A stretch of 64,000 bases of DNA from Grimontia hollisae CIP 101886. GTDB lineage: Bacteria > Pseudomonadota > Gammaproteobacteria > Enterobacterales > Vibrionaceae. Every line of letters starts with the position of its first letter. Position 1 is the first letter of the stretch. The translations under genes and the position numbers were made by a program. Shown here piece after piece: positions 1-8,393 of the stretch. The stretch spans positions 1,141,361-1,205,360 of the forward strand of contig NZ_ADAQ01000013.1 in NCBI RefSeq assembly GCF_000176515.1, read 5' to 3'. The notes under the pieces are model-generated. The model saw only the letters and a program-made list of their open reading frames with translations, searched no databases and was not told where the DNA came from.

Positions 1-1
1 G

Positions 2-838
2 TCAGGTTCACTGCGCGGCGGACAAAAGATGGGCGACATAGGCCTTAAAGATCTGTTGATCAACGATGGCCTGACGGACGTCTACAACCAATATCACATG
101 GGTGTCACTGCGGAAAACGTTGCCAAGCAAGTCGGCCTGAGCCGTGAACAACAGGACGCATACGCACAACAAAGCCAACAAAAAGCCGTTGCTGCAGTTG
201 AAGCTGGCCGTTTCAAAGACGAAATCGTGCCGGTAGAGGTCAAGCAACGTCGCCAGACCGTGGTTTTTGATACCGACGAATACCCCAAAGCAGATTGTAC
301 GCAAGAAGGTCTGGCAAAACTTCGTCCAGCCTTTGACCGCGAAGGAACAGTGACTGCCGGTAACGCATCGGGCCTGAATGATGGAGCAAGTGCAGTAGTG
401 GTTGCCTCAGAGGCTGCCGTTCAACGGCTAGGCCTTAAACCATTGGCAGAAATCACCAGTTATGCGCAAGTTGGACTAGATCCCAAAATCATGGGCTTAG
501 GCCCAGTAGGTGCAGTAACACAAGCCCTGAAAAAAGCAGAGATTTCTATTTCTGACGTGGATCTGTTTGAGCTTAACGAAGCTTTTGCCGCCCAGGCGTT
601 GGGTGTTGTCCACCAATTGGCAGACACACACCATGTGAGCGCTGACAGCATTTTGCAAAAAGCGAATGTCAATGGTGGCGCAATCGCTTTGGGTCACCCT
701 CTTGGCGCATCAGGTAACCGTATTCTGGTCTCCCTGATCCACGAACTGAAAAAACGCGAAGGCACAGTGGGTGTCGCTTCGCTTTGCATTGGCGGCGGCA
801 TGGGTACGGCAGTCGTCGTGAAACGTGTTGATAGCTAA
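2..838 (+). CDS. phaA: Acetyl-CoA acetyltransferase (thiolase), 5' end cut by window edge
   Basis: Condenses two acetyl-CoA into acetoacetyl-CoA, the first step of PHA synthesis; cytoplasmic. The reading frame is open from base 2, beginning SGSLRGGQKMGD, so the internal ATG at 29 is not the real start and the N-terminal part with the nucleophilic Cys lies outside. The thiolase C-terminal signatures are present: NVNGGAIALGHPLGASG with the catalytic His, and SLCIGGGMG with the second catalytic Cys close to the stop. It is followed 47 bp later by a phasin gene and then PHA synthase on the same strand, which supports a PHA role over a fatty-acid degradation role. The family call is firm; the specific symbol rests on context. 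Confidence 0.9.
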   Translation, partial: SGSLRGGQKMGDIGLKDLLINDGLTDVYNQYHMGVTAENVAKQVGLSREQQDAYAQQSQQKAVAAVEAGRFKDEIVPVEVKQRRQTVVFDTDEYPKADCTQEGLAKLRPAFDREGTVTAGNASGLNDGASAVVVASEAAVQRLGLKPLAEITSYAQVGLDPKIMGLGPVGAVTQALKKAEISISDVDLFELNEAFAAQALGVVHQLADTHHVSADSILQKANVNGGAIALGHPLGASGNRILVSLIHELKKREGTVGVASLCIGGGMGTAVVVKRVDS

Positions 839-885
839 GAACGTTAACCCCCTTGGATCTAATGACTACATTTAGGAGAAACACC

Positions 886-1233
886 ATGTACACCGATATG
901 TTTAAAGCATTCTCTGAGCAAACTGAAAAAACACTGGCACCTTATATAAAGTTCAACAAGCTGGTCGCGAAAAACGTTGAAACCCTGACTGAGCTCCAAC
1001 TGAGCGCAGTGAAAACGTACAGCGAAATGGGTTTGGCACAAGTAAAAGCTGCAAGCGAAGTGACTGACGTAACGTCAATGACCGCATACAGCAGCCAGCA
1101 ACTGGCCGCATTAACCAAACTGTCTCAGCAAATGATGGACGACAGCGCGAAGCTACAATCTATCGCCAAAGAATTTAAAGATGATCTGGAGCAACTGACT
1201 GCAGAAAACCTGAAAGCTGGTCAACCAGCTTAA
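886..1233 (+). CDS. phaP: Phasin family protein (PHA granule-associated)
   Basis: Small protein of 115 residues that coats PHA granules and controls their size and number. It is mostly predicted helix with Gln/Lys/Glu-rich heptad-like stretches and no membrane segment or signal peptide, as in the Phasin_2 family. The start at 886 is chosen because AGGAGA at 874-879 is well spaced from it; an in-frame upstream ATG (853 frame) has no ribosome site. It lies between thiolase and synthase genes. A hairpin follows at 1247-1268, which could let the phasin be made in larger amounts than the synthase. Confidence 0.88.
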   Translation: MYTDMFKAFSEQTEKTLAPYIKFNKLVAKNVETLTELQLSAVKTYSEMGLAQVKAASEVTDVTSMTAYSSQQLAALTKLSQQMMDDSAKLQSIAKEFKDDLEQLTAENLKAGQPA

Positions 1234-1246
1234 TTTTAGGTAGACA

Positions 1247-1268
1247 CGCCCTCTCGCTGCAGAGGGCG
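1247..1268 (+). other. Intergenic hairpin between phaP and phaC
   Basis: An 8-bp perfect stem (CGCCCTCT / AGAGGGCG) with a 6-nt loop sits between the phasin stop and the synthase start. No U-tract follows, so it is not a standard intrinsic terminator. It may act as a partial terminator or an RNA-stability element; that role is inferred. Confidence 0.45.
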
Positions 1269-1296
1269 CGTTATTTCCGATCAAGAGGGTTTACAC

Positions 1297-3114
1297 ATGT
1301 ACCAGAACTTCTTCTCGGACTACCTTGTAAAACTCCAAGAGAGTAACCAGCAATGGTGGAAGGATCTTGAGCAAGGCAAGGCAGCCGTAAACACCCCCCT
1401 GAATAAAGCCATGCAGGAGCAAAGTATCGAAGATACCGCCAAGCTCCTTGAAGGCGCGGCAAATCAACCCGCTGCAATGCTGCAAATTCAAATGCAGTGG
1501 TGGGAAAAACAACTGCAAATCTGGCAAAGCGTCGCTTTGGCTGCAAACAGCCAGGAAGTTGTATCTCCGGAAAAAGACGACAAACGTTTTCAGGATAAAG
1601 CGTGGCAAGACGAAGTGTTCTATAACTTCATCAAGCAATCTTACCTGTTGTTTGGGCGCACATATCTGGAAACCATCAATGCTGTCGAAGGGTTAGATGA
1701 CAAGGCAAAAGAACGCCTGAACTTTTTCTCCCGACAGGCCATTAATGCGATGTCACCCAGCAACTTCGTCGGTACCAACCCTGAGCTGTTGAAGCTTACG
1801 ATGGAAAACAACGGCGAAAACTTGGTGAAGGGCTTGCAAAGCCTTCAGGAAGATATCGAGTCGAGCGCGGATATCCTTAAAGTTCGTATGACCAACACCA
1901 ATGCGTTTCGCATTGGTGAAGACATTGCAAACACCCAAGGTGACGTTGTGTTCAAGAATGAGCTCTTTGAGCTGATTCAATACCGTCCACTGACAGAAAA
2001 AGTGAATGCCACACCACTGTTGATCGTGCCCCCGTTCATCAACAAGTACTACATTCTCGACCTGCGCGAGAAAAATTCCATGGTACGTTGGCTGGTTGAA
2101 CAGGGACACACTGTGTTCATGATGTCCTGGCGCAACCCAGGGGCTGAGCAAAGAAACGTTGAGTTTGGCGACTATGTCACGGAAGGCGTGGTGAAAGCTG
2201 TATCAGCTATCGAAGACATTACCGGCCAGCAGCAAATCAACGCGGCAGGTTATTGCATTGGCGGCACTGTGCTGGCAAGTACGATTGCCTACTACGCAGC
2301 GAAACGCATGAAAGCCCGCATCAAGTCAGCCTCCTTCTTTACCACCTTGCTTGATTTTGCACAGCCGGGAGAAGTTGGCGCTTACATCAACGATAACCTG
2401 ATCAGTGCAATAGAGTTGCAAAACAACACCCGCGGTTATATGGATGGACGCTCACTGAGTGTGACGTTTAGCCTGCTGCGTGAAAACAGCCTGTACTGGA
2501 ACTACTACATCGATAACTATCTCAAGGGCAATAGCCCGGTAGACTTCGACTTGCTGTACTGGAACAGCGACAGTACCAACGTCGCGGCAGCCACGCATAA
2601 CTTTTTATTGCGCGAGTTGTACCTGAACAACAAACTGGTCCAGGACAAAGGTGTAAAAGTAGGCGGTGTTTGGATTGATCTAAACAAAATCAAAGTGCCA
2701 AGCTACTTCATCTCTACCAAAGAAGACCATATTGCCCTTTGGCAAGGAACATACCGCGGTGCCCAGAATGTGGGAGGGAACAAAACCTTCGTACTGGGTG
2801 AGTCAGGGCATATTGCCGGTATTGTTAACCATCCTGCAAAAGGCAAATACGGCTTCTGGGTCAACGATGAATTGAGCGAGTCTGCCGACGAATGGTTTGA
2901 GTCAGCAGAGCACAATGCCGGTTCGTGGTGGACACACTGGGATGCATGGCTATCTGCCTATAGCCCGAAAGAGAAAGTGGAACCTTATGCGCAAGGTTCT
3001 GAAAACTTCCCAGTGATTAGTGCAGCGCCCGGTGAATACGTTAAACAGGTGCTTCCTGTTCAAGCCATTGCTGAGTCAAACACAAAGAAGTCGCGCGCGA
3101 AAGCTGACGCATAA
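1297..3114 (+). CDS. phaC: Class I poly(R)-hydroxyalkanoate synthase
   Basis: Polymerises (R)-3-hydroxyacyl-CoA into PHA at the granule surface. The 605-residue length is typical of class I PhaC. The lipase-like box GYCIGG places the nucleophile at Cys320; Asp477 in the KEDH motif and His505 in GESGHIAG complete the triad, close to the positions in the Cupriavidus enzyme (C319, D480, H508, recalled from family knowledge). An N-terminal domain of about 200 residues precedes the alpha/beta hydrolase fold. It is the last gene of the thiolase-phasin-synthase group and is closed by the strong terminator at 3141-3172. An acetoacetyl-CoA reductase (phaB) is not in the window and probably lies upstream. 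Confidence 0.96.
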   Translation: MYQNFFSDYLVKLQESNQQWWKDLEQGKAAVNTPLNKAMQEQSIEDTAKLLEGAANQPAAMLQIQMQWWEKQLQIWQSVALAANSQEVVSPEKDDKRFQDKAWQDEVFYNFIKQSYLLFGRTYLETINAVEGLDDKAKERLNFFSRQAINAMSPSNFVGTNPELLKLTMENNGENLVKGLQSLQEDIESSADILKVRMTNTNAFRIGEDIANTQGDVVFKNELFELIQYRPLTEKVNATPLLIVPPFINKYYILDLREKNSMVRWLVEQGHTVFMMSWRNPGAEQRNVEFGDYVTEGVVKAVSAIEDITGQQQINAAGYCIGGTVLASTIAYYAAKRMKARIKSASFFTTLLDFAQPGEVGAYINDNLISAIELQNNTRGYMDGRSLSVTFSLLRENSLYWNYYIDNYLKGNSPVDFDLLYWNSDSTNVAAATHNFLLRELYLNNKLVQDKGVKVGGVWIDLNKIKVPSYFISTKEDHIALWQGTYRGAQNVGGNKTFVLGESGHIAGIVNHPAKGKYGFWVNDELSESADEWFESAEHNAGSWWTHWDAWLSAYSPKEKVEPYAQGSENFPVISAAPGEYVKQVLPVQAIAESNTKKSRAKADA

Positions 3115-3140
3115 CAGCGTTGCTTGAAACGTGCTGGAAT

Positions 3141-3172
3141 AAAGAAGGCCGCGAACATTCGCGGCCTTCTTT
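3141..3172. terminator. Bidirectional terminator between phaC and tcdA
   Basis: A 15-bp perfect stem (3141-3155 with 3158-3172) ends in T-rich sequence on both strands and lies between convergent genes, so it can serve both. Confidence 0.93.
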
Positions 3173-3191
3173 TATTGGAAAAGATACTGCC

Positions 3192-3992
3192 TTATTTCTT
3201 CGCAGTAAGCTTAGCAATAATGCGCGAGACGGCTACAAAGCCAAAAGTCGCAGTCACCATGGTTGCCGCACCAAATCCGCTGGCGCAATCCATTCTTTTT
3301 GGCCCTTCTGCGGTCGCTTTGGTTTCACATACTGAGCCATCTGGTTGCGGGTATTTGAGCTGCTCAGTGGAAAAAACACAGTCAATACCAAACTTGCGGC
3401 CCTGAGTTTTAGTGAAGTTATGGAAACGACGCAGGTTATTGCGCAATTTTGCCGCCAACGGATCCTGAATGGTTTTGGTCAGATCAGCAACCTGGATTTG
3501 TGTCGGATCGATTTGTCCTCCCGCCCCACCCACGGTGATAACCTTAATCTTGTTACGTTTACAGTATGCCAGCAACGCAGTCTTTGGCTTAATGCTGTCG
3601 ATAGCATCAAGCACATAATCGTAATCTTTGGTGATGTATTCGGGAATATTGTCTTCTGAGATAAAATCATCAATCAAATTGACTTTGCAATCCGGGTTTA
3701 TACCCCGGACTCGTTCTGCCATCACCTCAATCTTACTCTGGCCAACCGTCCCGGACATTGCATGAATTTGCCGGTTGATGTTGGTAACACAAACGTCATC
3801 CATATCAATCAGTGTCAGTTCGCCGATACCACTGCGTGCGAGTGCTTCGACGGCCCATGAACCAACGCCGCCGATACCGATCACACAGACATGTGACTGG
3901 CGCAGTATCTCAAGCTCGGTCGCCCCGTAAAGACGGCGCGTTCCACCAAAACGTTGCTGGTAGCTTTCTGATGCAGCTTGTGTCGTTGTCAT
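3192..3992 (-). CDS. tcdA: tRNA threonylcarbamoyladenosine dehydratase
   Basis: ATP-dependent E1-like enzyme that cyclises t6A37 of ANN-decoding tRNAs to ct6A; cytoplasmic. The 266 residues show the ThiF/MoeB/E1 nucleotide-binding glycine motif GIGGVGSWAVEALARSG near residue 40, an acidic DMDDVCVTNINRQ segment and the DAIDS motif typical of TcdA (formerly CsdL/YgdL). Its ATG lies inside the stop of the upstream LysR gene (ATGA overlap, 3989-3992), implying translational coupling. The link to that regulator is unusual, since TcdA is a housekeeping tRNA modification enzyme. Confidence 0.93.
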   Translation of the reverse strand: MTTTQAASESYQQRFGGTRRLYGATELEILRQSHVCVIGIGGVGSWAVEALARSGIGELTLIDMDDVCVTNINRQIHAMSGTVGQSKIEVMAERVRGINPDCKVNLIDDFISEDNIPEYITKDYDYVLDAIDSIKPKTALLAYCKRNKIKVITVGGAGGQIDPTQIQVADLTKTIQDPLAAKLRNNLRRFHNFTKTQGRKFGIDCVFSTEQLKYPQPDGSVCETKATAEGPKRMDCASGFGAATMVTATFGFVAVSRIIAKLTAKK

Positions 3993-4963
3993 AGTTGTTT
4001 GCTCTGTTTCCCGGTTTCCGTCGTGGACTGCGGTTTATACTCGCTTGGCCGCAAAATGTCCATGGATTCGCACCGGAAGCTTGGCGGTACCATCTCCCGC
4101 TTCAACCAGTCTATCACTTGCTTTACAGGCCCCAGCCGCCTTTTATAGCCATGACTGAAAAGAAAATACCCATATAGACTAGAAAAGCCCAGTGACAATG
4201 GATTGGTAACCTCACCTCGCTGAAGGGTGTCCTGAACCATAAACTGGGGGATCAACGCCATTCCCTGCTGATATTTCACCGCTTCCAGTGCCATGTAGAA
4301 ATGCTCAACCCCCGTGCCATACGTCGGGCTATTTGGCGCAACCCCCAGTTCATGCCAGAACTGGTTCCAGATTTGTGGTCTGGTGATATGACTGATAGCA
4401 GGCAAGGGTAAAAGACCTTCAATACCCGAAAGACCTTCAACCACTGGAGGTGAAGCCACCAGCATCAGCCGCTCCCGGACAAGCAGCTCAGCGTCTTCTT
4501 CATGTGTGGACAGCGGCAGACAATGGATCGCAATATCGCCCTGATAGCGATTGTGGCTGTCTGATGTCACGCTTGCGCGCACCGCCAGCTCGATATTTGG
4601 GTGAGCACACCTAAATGCATCAAGCCTAGGGATCAGCCACAAGCTCGCCAAGGATGGGGGTACCGAAATCTCAATCCGGCTTTTGGTTTCAGACGTCTGC
4701 ATCACGGTAGAAGTAGCATGCTGCAGGTTTTCCAATGCCTCAACCACTGAGGGTAAATAACGCCGCCCCGCTTCCGTTAGCTCCACCTTCCCCCCGGCAC
4801 GTTCAAACAGTGCACAGCCCATCAACTCTTCCAGGTGTTGAATCTGTTTGCTGATGGCACTTTGGGTCAGGTTCAACAACTTTGCCGCTTTGGAAAAGCT
4901 CAGGGTTTGCGCCACGACGGTGAAGGTGCGCAGTGTTTTCATTGGCGGTATTGCCATAGCCAT
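3989..4963 (-). CDS. LysR-family transcriptional regulator
   Basis: 324-residue LysR protein. The N-terminal winged helix-turn-helix (about residues 8-67) contains SFSKAAKLLNLTQSAISKQIQHLEE, followed by a linker helix and a substrate-binding domain of the GcvA type. It is divergent from the aminotransferase-BKACE-TAXI cluster with 115 bp between them, the usual arrangement for a LysR regulator and its target, so it probably controls that cluster in response to its substrate. It is also upstream of and overlaps tcdA by 4 bp. The start could be the second Met (MKTLRTF) a few codons in. The effector is unknown. Confidence 0.9.
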   Translation of the reverse strand: MAMAIPPMKTLRTFTVVAQTLSFSKAAKLLNLTQSAISKQIQHLEELMGCALFERAGGKVELTEAGRRYLPSVVEALENLQHATSTVMQTSETKSRIEISVPPSLASLWLIPRLDAFRCAHPNIELAVRASVTSDSHNRYQGDIAIHCLPLSTHEEDAELLVRERLMLVASPPVVEGLSGIEGLLPLPAISHITRPQIWNQFWHELGVAPNSPTYGTGVEHFYMALEAVKYQQGMALIPQFMVQDTLQRGEVTNPLSLGFSSLYGYFLFSHGYKRRLGPVKQVIDWLKREMVPPSFRCESMDILRPSEYKPQSTTETGKQSKQL

Positions 4964-5078
4964 ACATGATCCTTATGAATTTTTGGCATACCCCACAAAT
5001 TTATATCGTTTGCTGTTCAATTTCCAACCTGTCCATACTGATTAAAATAACAACAGGGATTCATCACTAAGGGATATC
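4964..5078. promoter_or_regulatory. Divergent promoter region, LysR / aminotransferase
   Basis: The 115-bp AT-rich region between divergent starts must hold both promoters. ATG-AATTTTTGG-CAT at about 4975-4989 is a weak dyad compatible with a LysR T-N11-A site. I cannot assign promoter boxes with confidence. Confidence 0.45.
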
Positions 5079-6398
5079 ATGACACACATACTTCAAAGAC
5101 ATTGTCACTCAGTATTGCCCACAGTCACGGGCGGGGATGGCGTATTTCTCTTTGACAATAAAGGCCACCACTATCTCGATGGCTGCGGAGGCGCAGCCGT
5201 ATCCTGCCTTGGCCACAGCCATACCGGCGTTCTGAGCGCGATAGAAGCCCAGCTCCGTACCATTCCATATGCTCATACTGGTTTTTTCACCTCGCCTGTA
5301 GCTGAAGAATTGGCGGCACGATTGGCCGACAAAGCCCCCGGTCTCCTTAACCATGTCTATCTTGTCAGTGGTGGGTCGGAAGCGGTTGAAGCCGCACTGA
5401 AAATGGCACGCCAGTATTTTCTGGAAAAAGGTGAAACAACACGAACCCGCTTTATTGCCCGCCGCCAGAGCTATCACGGCAACACACTGGGTGCACTGGG
5501 TGTTGGTGGCAATATGTGGCGAAAAGAACCTTTTTCTCCCCTGATGCAGAATGGGGAATTGATAGCACCATGTTATGCCTACCGTGATAAACGCGATAAC
5601 GAAACCCATTTCGAATACGGCCAGCGCGTTGCCAATGAACTGGAAGAACGCCTCCTTGCTGTCGGCCCGGAAACGGTCATCGCATTTGTGGCTGAGCCGG
5701 TGGTAGGTGCAACAGCAGGCGCGTTGGTTGCAGAAGAAGGCTACTTCAAACGCATCCGGGAGATTTGTGACAAATACGGCATCCTGCTGATCCTTGATGA
5801 AGTGATGTGTGGCTGCGGACGCACCGGGACTTACTTCGCTTACGAACAGGAAGGCATCGTGCCAGATTTAGTCACCATGGCAAAAGGACTGGCGGCCGGT
5901 TACCAGCCCATTGGCGCCGTGATGATCCACGATAAAATCTATGACGCCATTTTTCATGGCACGGGATATTTCCAGCACGGGCACACTTTTATGGCCCATC
6001 CTTTGGCATGTGCAGCCGCTTGTGCCACCCTTGATGTATTGGAATCTGGCGTGCTCAGTGAAGTGGCAGACAAGGGCGAGTATCTGGTCAATCAACTGAA
6101 CCAAACCTTTGATGATCACCCTTTCGTTGGCGATATCCGGGGCCGGGGGTTGTTTATCGGTATGGAGTTTGTCGAAAACAAACCTGGGAAAACACCGTTT
6201 GATCCCTCCCGACCACTGCATGCCGAAGTGAAAAAGACTGCGATGGCGAATGGATTAATGTGTTACCCCATGGGCGGCACAATCGATGGAAAACGTGGAC
6301 ATCATGTGCTGCTTGCGCCGCCCTTTATCATCAAAGAAAAAGAAATGGATGAGCTGGTCAAACGTCTGGCAATCACATTGGATCACGTATTTGGATAA
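5079..6398 (+). CDS. Class III PLP-dependent aminotransferase (omega-aminotransferase type)
   Basis: Fold-type I aminotransferase of 439 residues. The PLP lysine is Lys269 in VTMAKGLAAGYQPIGAV, and the acidic LILDEVMCGCGRTG motif with the cofactor-contacting Asp lies about 30 residues before it; SGGSEAVEAALKMARQY is the class III phosphate-binding region. No signal peptide. Such enzymes transaminate omega- or beta-amino acids, amines or taurine. Nine bases after the stop a BKACE gene begins, which suggests that the aminotransferase makes a 3-oxo acid for it, as from a beta-amino acid. The substrate is not readable from sequence. It starts the putative operon facing the LysR gene; RBS-like AAGGGA precedes the ATG. 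Confidence 0.9.
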   Translation: MTHILQRHCHSVLPTVTGGDGVFLFDNKGHHYLDGCGGAAVSCLGHSHTGVLSAIEAQLRTIPYAHTGFFTSPVAEELAARLADKAPGLLNHVYLVSGGSEAVEAALKMARQYFLEKGETTRTRFIARRQSYHGNTLGALGVGGNMWRKEPFSPLMQNGELIAPCYAYRDKRDNETHFEYGQRVANELEERLLAVGPETVIAFVAEPVVGATAGALVAEEGYFKRIREICDKYGILLILDEVMCGCGRTGTYFAYEQEGIVPDLVTMAKGLAAGYQPIGAVMIHDKIYDAIFHGTGYFQHGHTFMAHPLACAAACATLDVLESGVLSEVADKGEYLVNQLNQTFDDHPFVGDIRGRGLFIGMEFVENKPGKTPFDPSRPLHAEVKKTAMANGLMCYPMGGTIDGKRGHHVLLAPPFIIKEKEMDELVKRLAITLDHVFG

Positions 6399-6407
6399 GG
6401 AAATCAG

Positions 6408-7241
6408 GTGCAAAAAGGACGAACGATTATTGTTGCGCCCAATGGTGCAAGGCGTGGCAGGGATGACCACCAGCAATTACCGCTGACCATGGATGAAATG
6501 GCAACCTGCCTGTCACAGTGCGCCTCTGCCGGTGCCACCATGGCGCACATGCATGTGCGCGACACACAAGGTAAACACTCCCTGGATGTTGGGTTAAACA
6601 AGGAATGGCTCGAGGAAACACGGGCCCGTTTTGATACTGAACTTGTAATCCAGTTAACCACAGAGGCCGTTGGCCTTTATCAACCAAACGAACAAATGGC
6701 ACTGGTGCGTGGCACTGAGCCCGAAGCTGTCTCCCTTGCGCTTCGCGAGTTACGGCCAAATGCCTCGTTTGAGAAAGAGGCCAGCCGTTTTTTCCATGAA
6801 CTGAATGAACGCCGAATCTATGTGCAGTACATTTTGTATGATGCCGCCGACTTGTCGCTTTATTTTCAGATGGTTAATGACAAAACGTTGCCGAATAGCG
6901 GCCATCACCTACTATTGGTACTGGGCAAGTACAAAAAAGACATGTTGTCTTCACCGGCAGACTTACTGGAATTCGACCTTAAACGCATAACCAGTGAGAA
7001 AATTTCCTGGGCAACCTGTGCATTTGGCCAGTTTGAACACCAGTGTTTGGCAGCTGCGATATCTCTTGGCGGGGACGTGCGCGTAGGTTTTGAAAACAAC
7101 CTAATAAATTTAAAGGGACAGCATGCGAAGAACAATGCTGAACTTGTACAACAAATCGCCAACTTGTCTCAAAGCATGGGGTTATCTATCAACTCTGCGG
7201 AAGATTTAAGAAAAAATATCTTCTGTAGCTTTGAATCGTGA
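6408..7241 (+). CDS. BKACE-family beta-keto acid cleavage enzyme (DUF849)
   Basis: BKACE enzymes use Zn2+ to transfer a fragment of a beta-keto acid to acetyl-CoA, giving acetoacetate and a new acyl-CoA; the founder is 3-keto-5-aminohexanoate cleavage enzyme (Kce). This 277-residue protein has the N-terminal PNGARRG loop, the zinc motif HMHVRD (His47, His49) and the late VRVGFENN motif with the third ligand Glu. The Asp that follows this Glu in Kce is Asn here, and the Kce Glu14 position is Arg; both changes occur in many DUF849 proteins, as I recall them. The start is GTG at 6408 with AAGGAAA overlapping the upstream stop. The native substrate is unknown. Confidence 0.88.
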   Translation: MQKGRTIIVAPNGARRGRDDHQQLPLTMDEMATCLSQCASAGATMAHMHVRDTQGKHSLDVGLNKEWLEETRARFDTELVIQLTTEAVGLYQPNEQMALVRGTEPEAVSLALRELRPNASFEKEASRFFHELNERRIYVQYILYDAADLSLYFQMVNDKTLPNSGHHLLLVLGKYKKDMLSSPADLLEFDLKRITSEKISWATCAFGQFEHQCLAAAISLGGDVRVGFENNLINLKGQHAKNNAELVQQIANLSQSMGLSINSAEDLRKNIFCSFES

Positions 7242-7361
7242 GGCATATCTCTTGCGATCGAAAAACCAACTATCAGATAATTTCGTCGCAAATGGACTCA
7301 CATTTTATTAACAGCGGATTCTCACCGCGTTAGCAATCACATCATCGACAAGGACTAAAGC

Positions 7362-8330
7362 ATGAAAGCGTTAAAACCAACTTTGGCCGCAATGAGCTTT
7401 GCAGCTGCTTTAACTGCCGTACCCGCACAGGCTAACCAATTTGTGACTATCGGTACCGGTGGCGTCACTGGTGTTTACTATCCAACAGGTGGTGCAATCT
7501 GTCGTCTGGTAAACAAAACCAAGAAAGAACACGGCATCCGCTGTTCGGTTGAGTCTACCGGGGGTTCCATCTACAACATCAACACCATCCGTGCAGGTGA
7601 GCTGGACATGGGCATCGCCCAGTCTGACTGGCAGTTCCACGCCTACAATGGCTCAAGCAAATTCAAAGACCAGGGCGCTTACAAAGACCTGCGTGCTGTT
7701 TTCTCTGTCCACCCAGAACCGTTTACCGTTGTGGCACGTGCCGACGCCGGTATCAAAACGTTTGACGATCTGAAAGGCAAGCGCGTCAACGTGGGGAACC
7801 CAGGTTCTGGTCAGCGCGGTACTATCGAAGTACTGATGGCTGAAATGGGCTGGACCATGGACGATTTCAAACAGGTTTCTGAGCTGAAAGCTGCGGAACA
7901 GTCAAAAGCACTGTGCGATAACAAAATTGATGCCATGGTTTACACCGTTGGCCACCCAAGTGGTGCTATCCAGGAAGCAACCACAGCGTGTGACAGTGTG
8001 GTGGTAGAAGTAAATAACGCCGCATCAAACAAACTGGTTGCAAACAATGACTACTACCGTACTGCGACTATTCCAGGTGGTATGTACCGTGGTAACGACA
8101 GTGATGTACAAACCTTTGGAGTAGGTGCAACGTTTGTTTCTTCTGCTGAGGTACCAGAAGAGGTGATCTACCACGTGACGAAAGCGGTGTTTGAGAACTT
8201 TGACGATTTCCGTCGCCTGCACCCAGCATTCGCTAACCTGAAGAAAGAAGAAATGGTGTCTGACGGCCTGTCAGCCCCTCTGCACCCAGGCGCGGCGAAA
8301 TACTACAAAGAAGTTGGCCTGATTAAGTAA
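7362..8330 (+). CDS. TAXI-family TRAP transporter solute-binding protein
   Basis: Periplasmic binding protein of 322 residues. A signal peptide with cleavage after AQA (about residue 24) is followed by [25 protein letters not shown], the TAXI signature. TAXI proteins deliver substrates such as glutamate or other carboxylates to a fused TRAP permease. No TRAP permease gene is in the window, so this binding protein is orphaned here and must work with a permease encoded elsewhere. It follows the BKACE gene by 120 bp with its own AAGGAC ribosome site and ends at the terminator at 8348-8377, so it may be co-regulated with the catabolic genes. It probably captures their substrate. Confidence 0.9.
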   Translation: MKALKPTLAAMSFAAALTAVPAQANQFVTIGTGGVTGVYYPTGGAICRLVNKTKKEHGIRCSVESTGGSIYNINTIRAGELDMGIAQSDWQFHAYNGSSKFKDQGAYKDLRAVFSVHPEPFTVVARADAGIKTFDDLKGKRVNVGNPGSGQRGTIEVLMAEMGWTMDDFKQVSELKAAEQSKALCDNKIDAMVYTVGHPSGAIQEATTACDSVVVEVNNAASNKLVANNDYYRTATIPGGMYRGNDSDVQTFGVGATFVSSAEVPEEVIYHVTKAVFENFDDFRRLHPAFANLKKEEMVSDGLSAPLHPGAAKYYKEVGLIK

Positions 8331-8347
8331 GTTACTCTTATAAAAAG

Positions 8348-8377
8348 AAAAAGGCGGATTTGAAACCCGCCTTTTTT
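8348..8377 (+). terminator. Terminator after TAXI gene (also facing mltA)
   Basis: 10-bp stem AAAAAGGCGG / CCGCCTTTTT with a T-run on the plus strand and A-run on the left arm. It lies between convergent genes and probably works in both directions. Confidence 0.9.
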
Positions 8378-8393
8378 ATCGCCAATATCTCGG

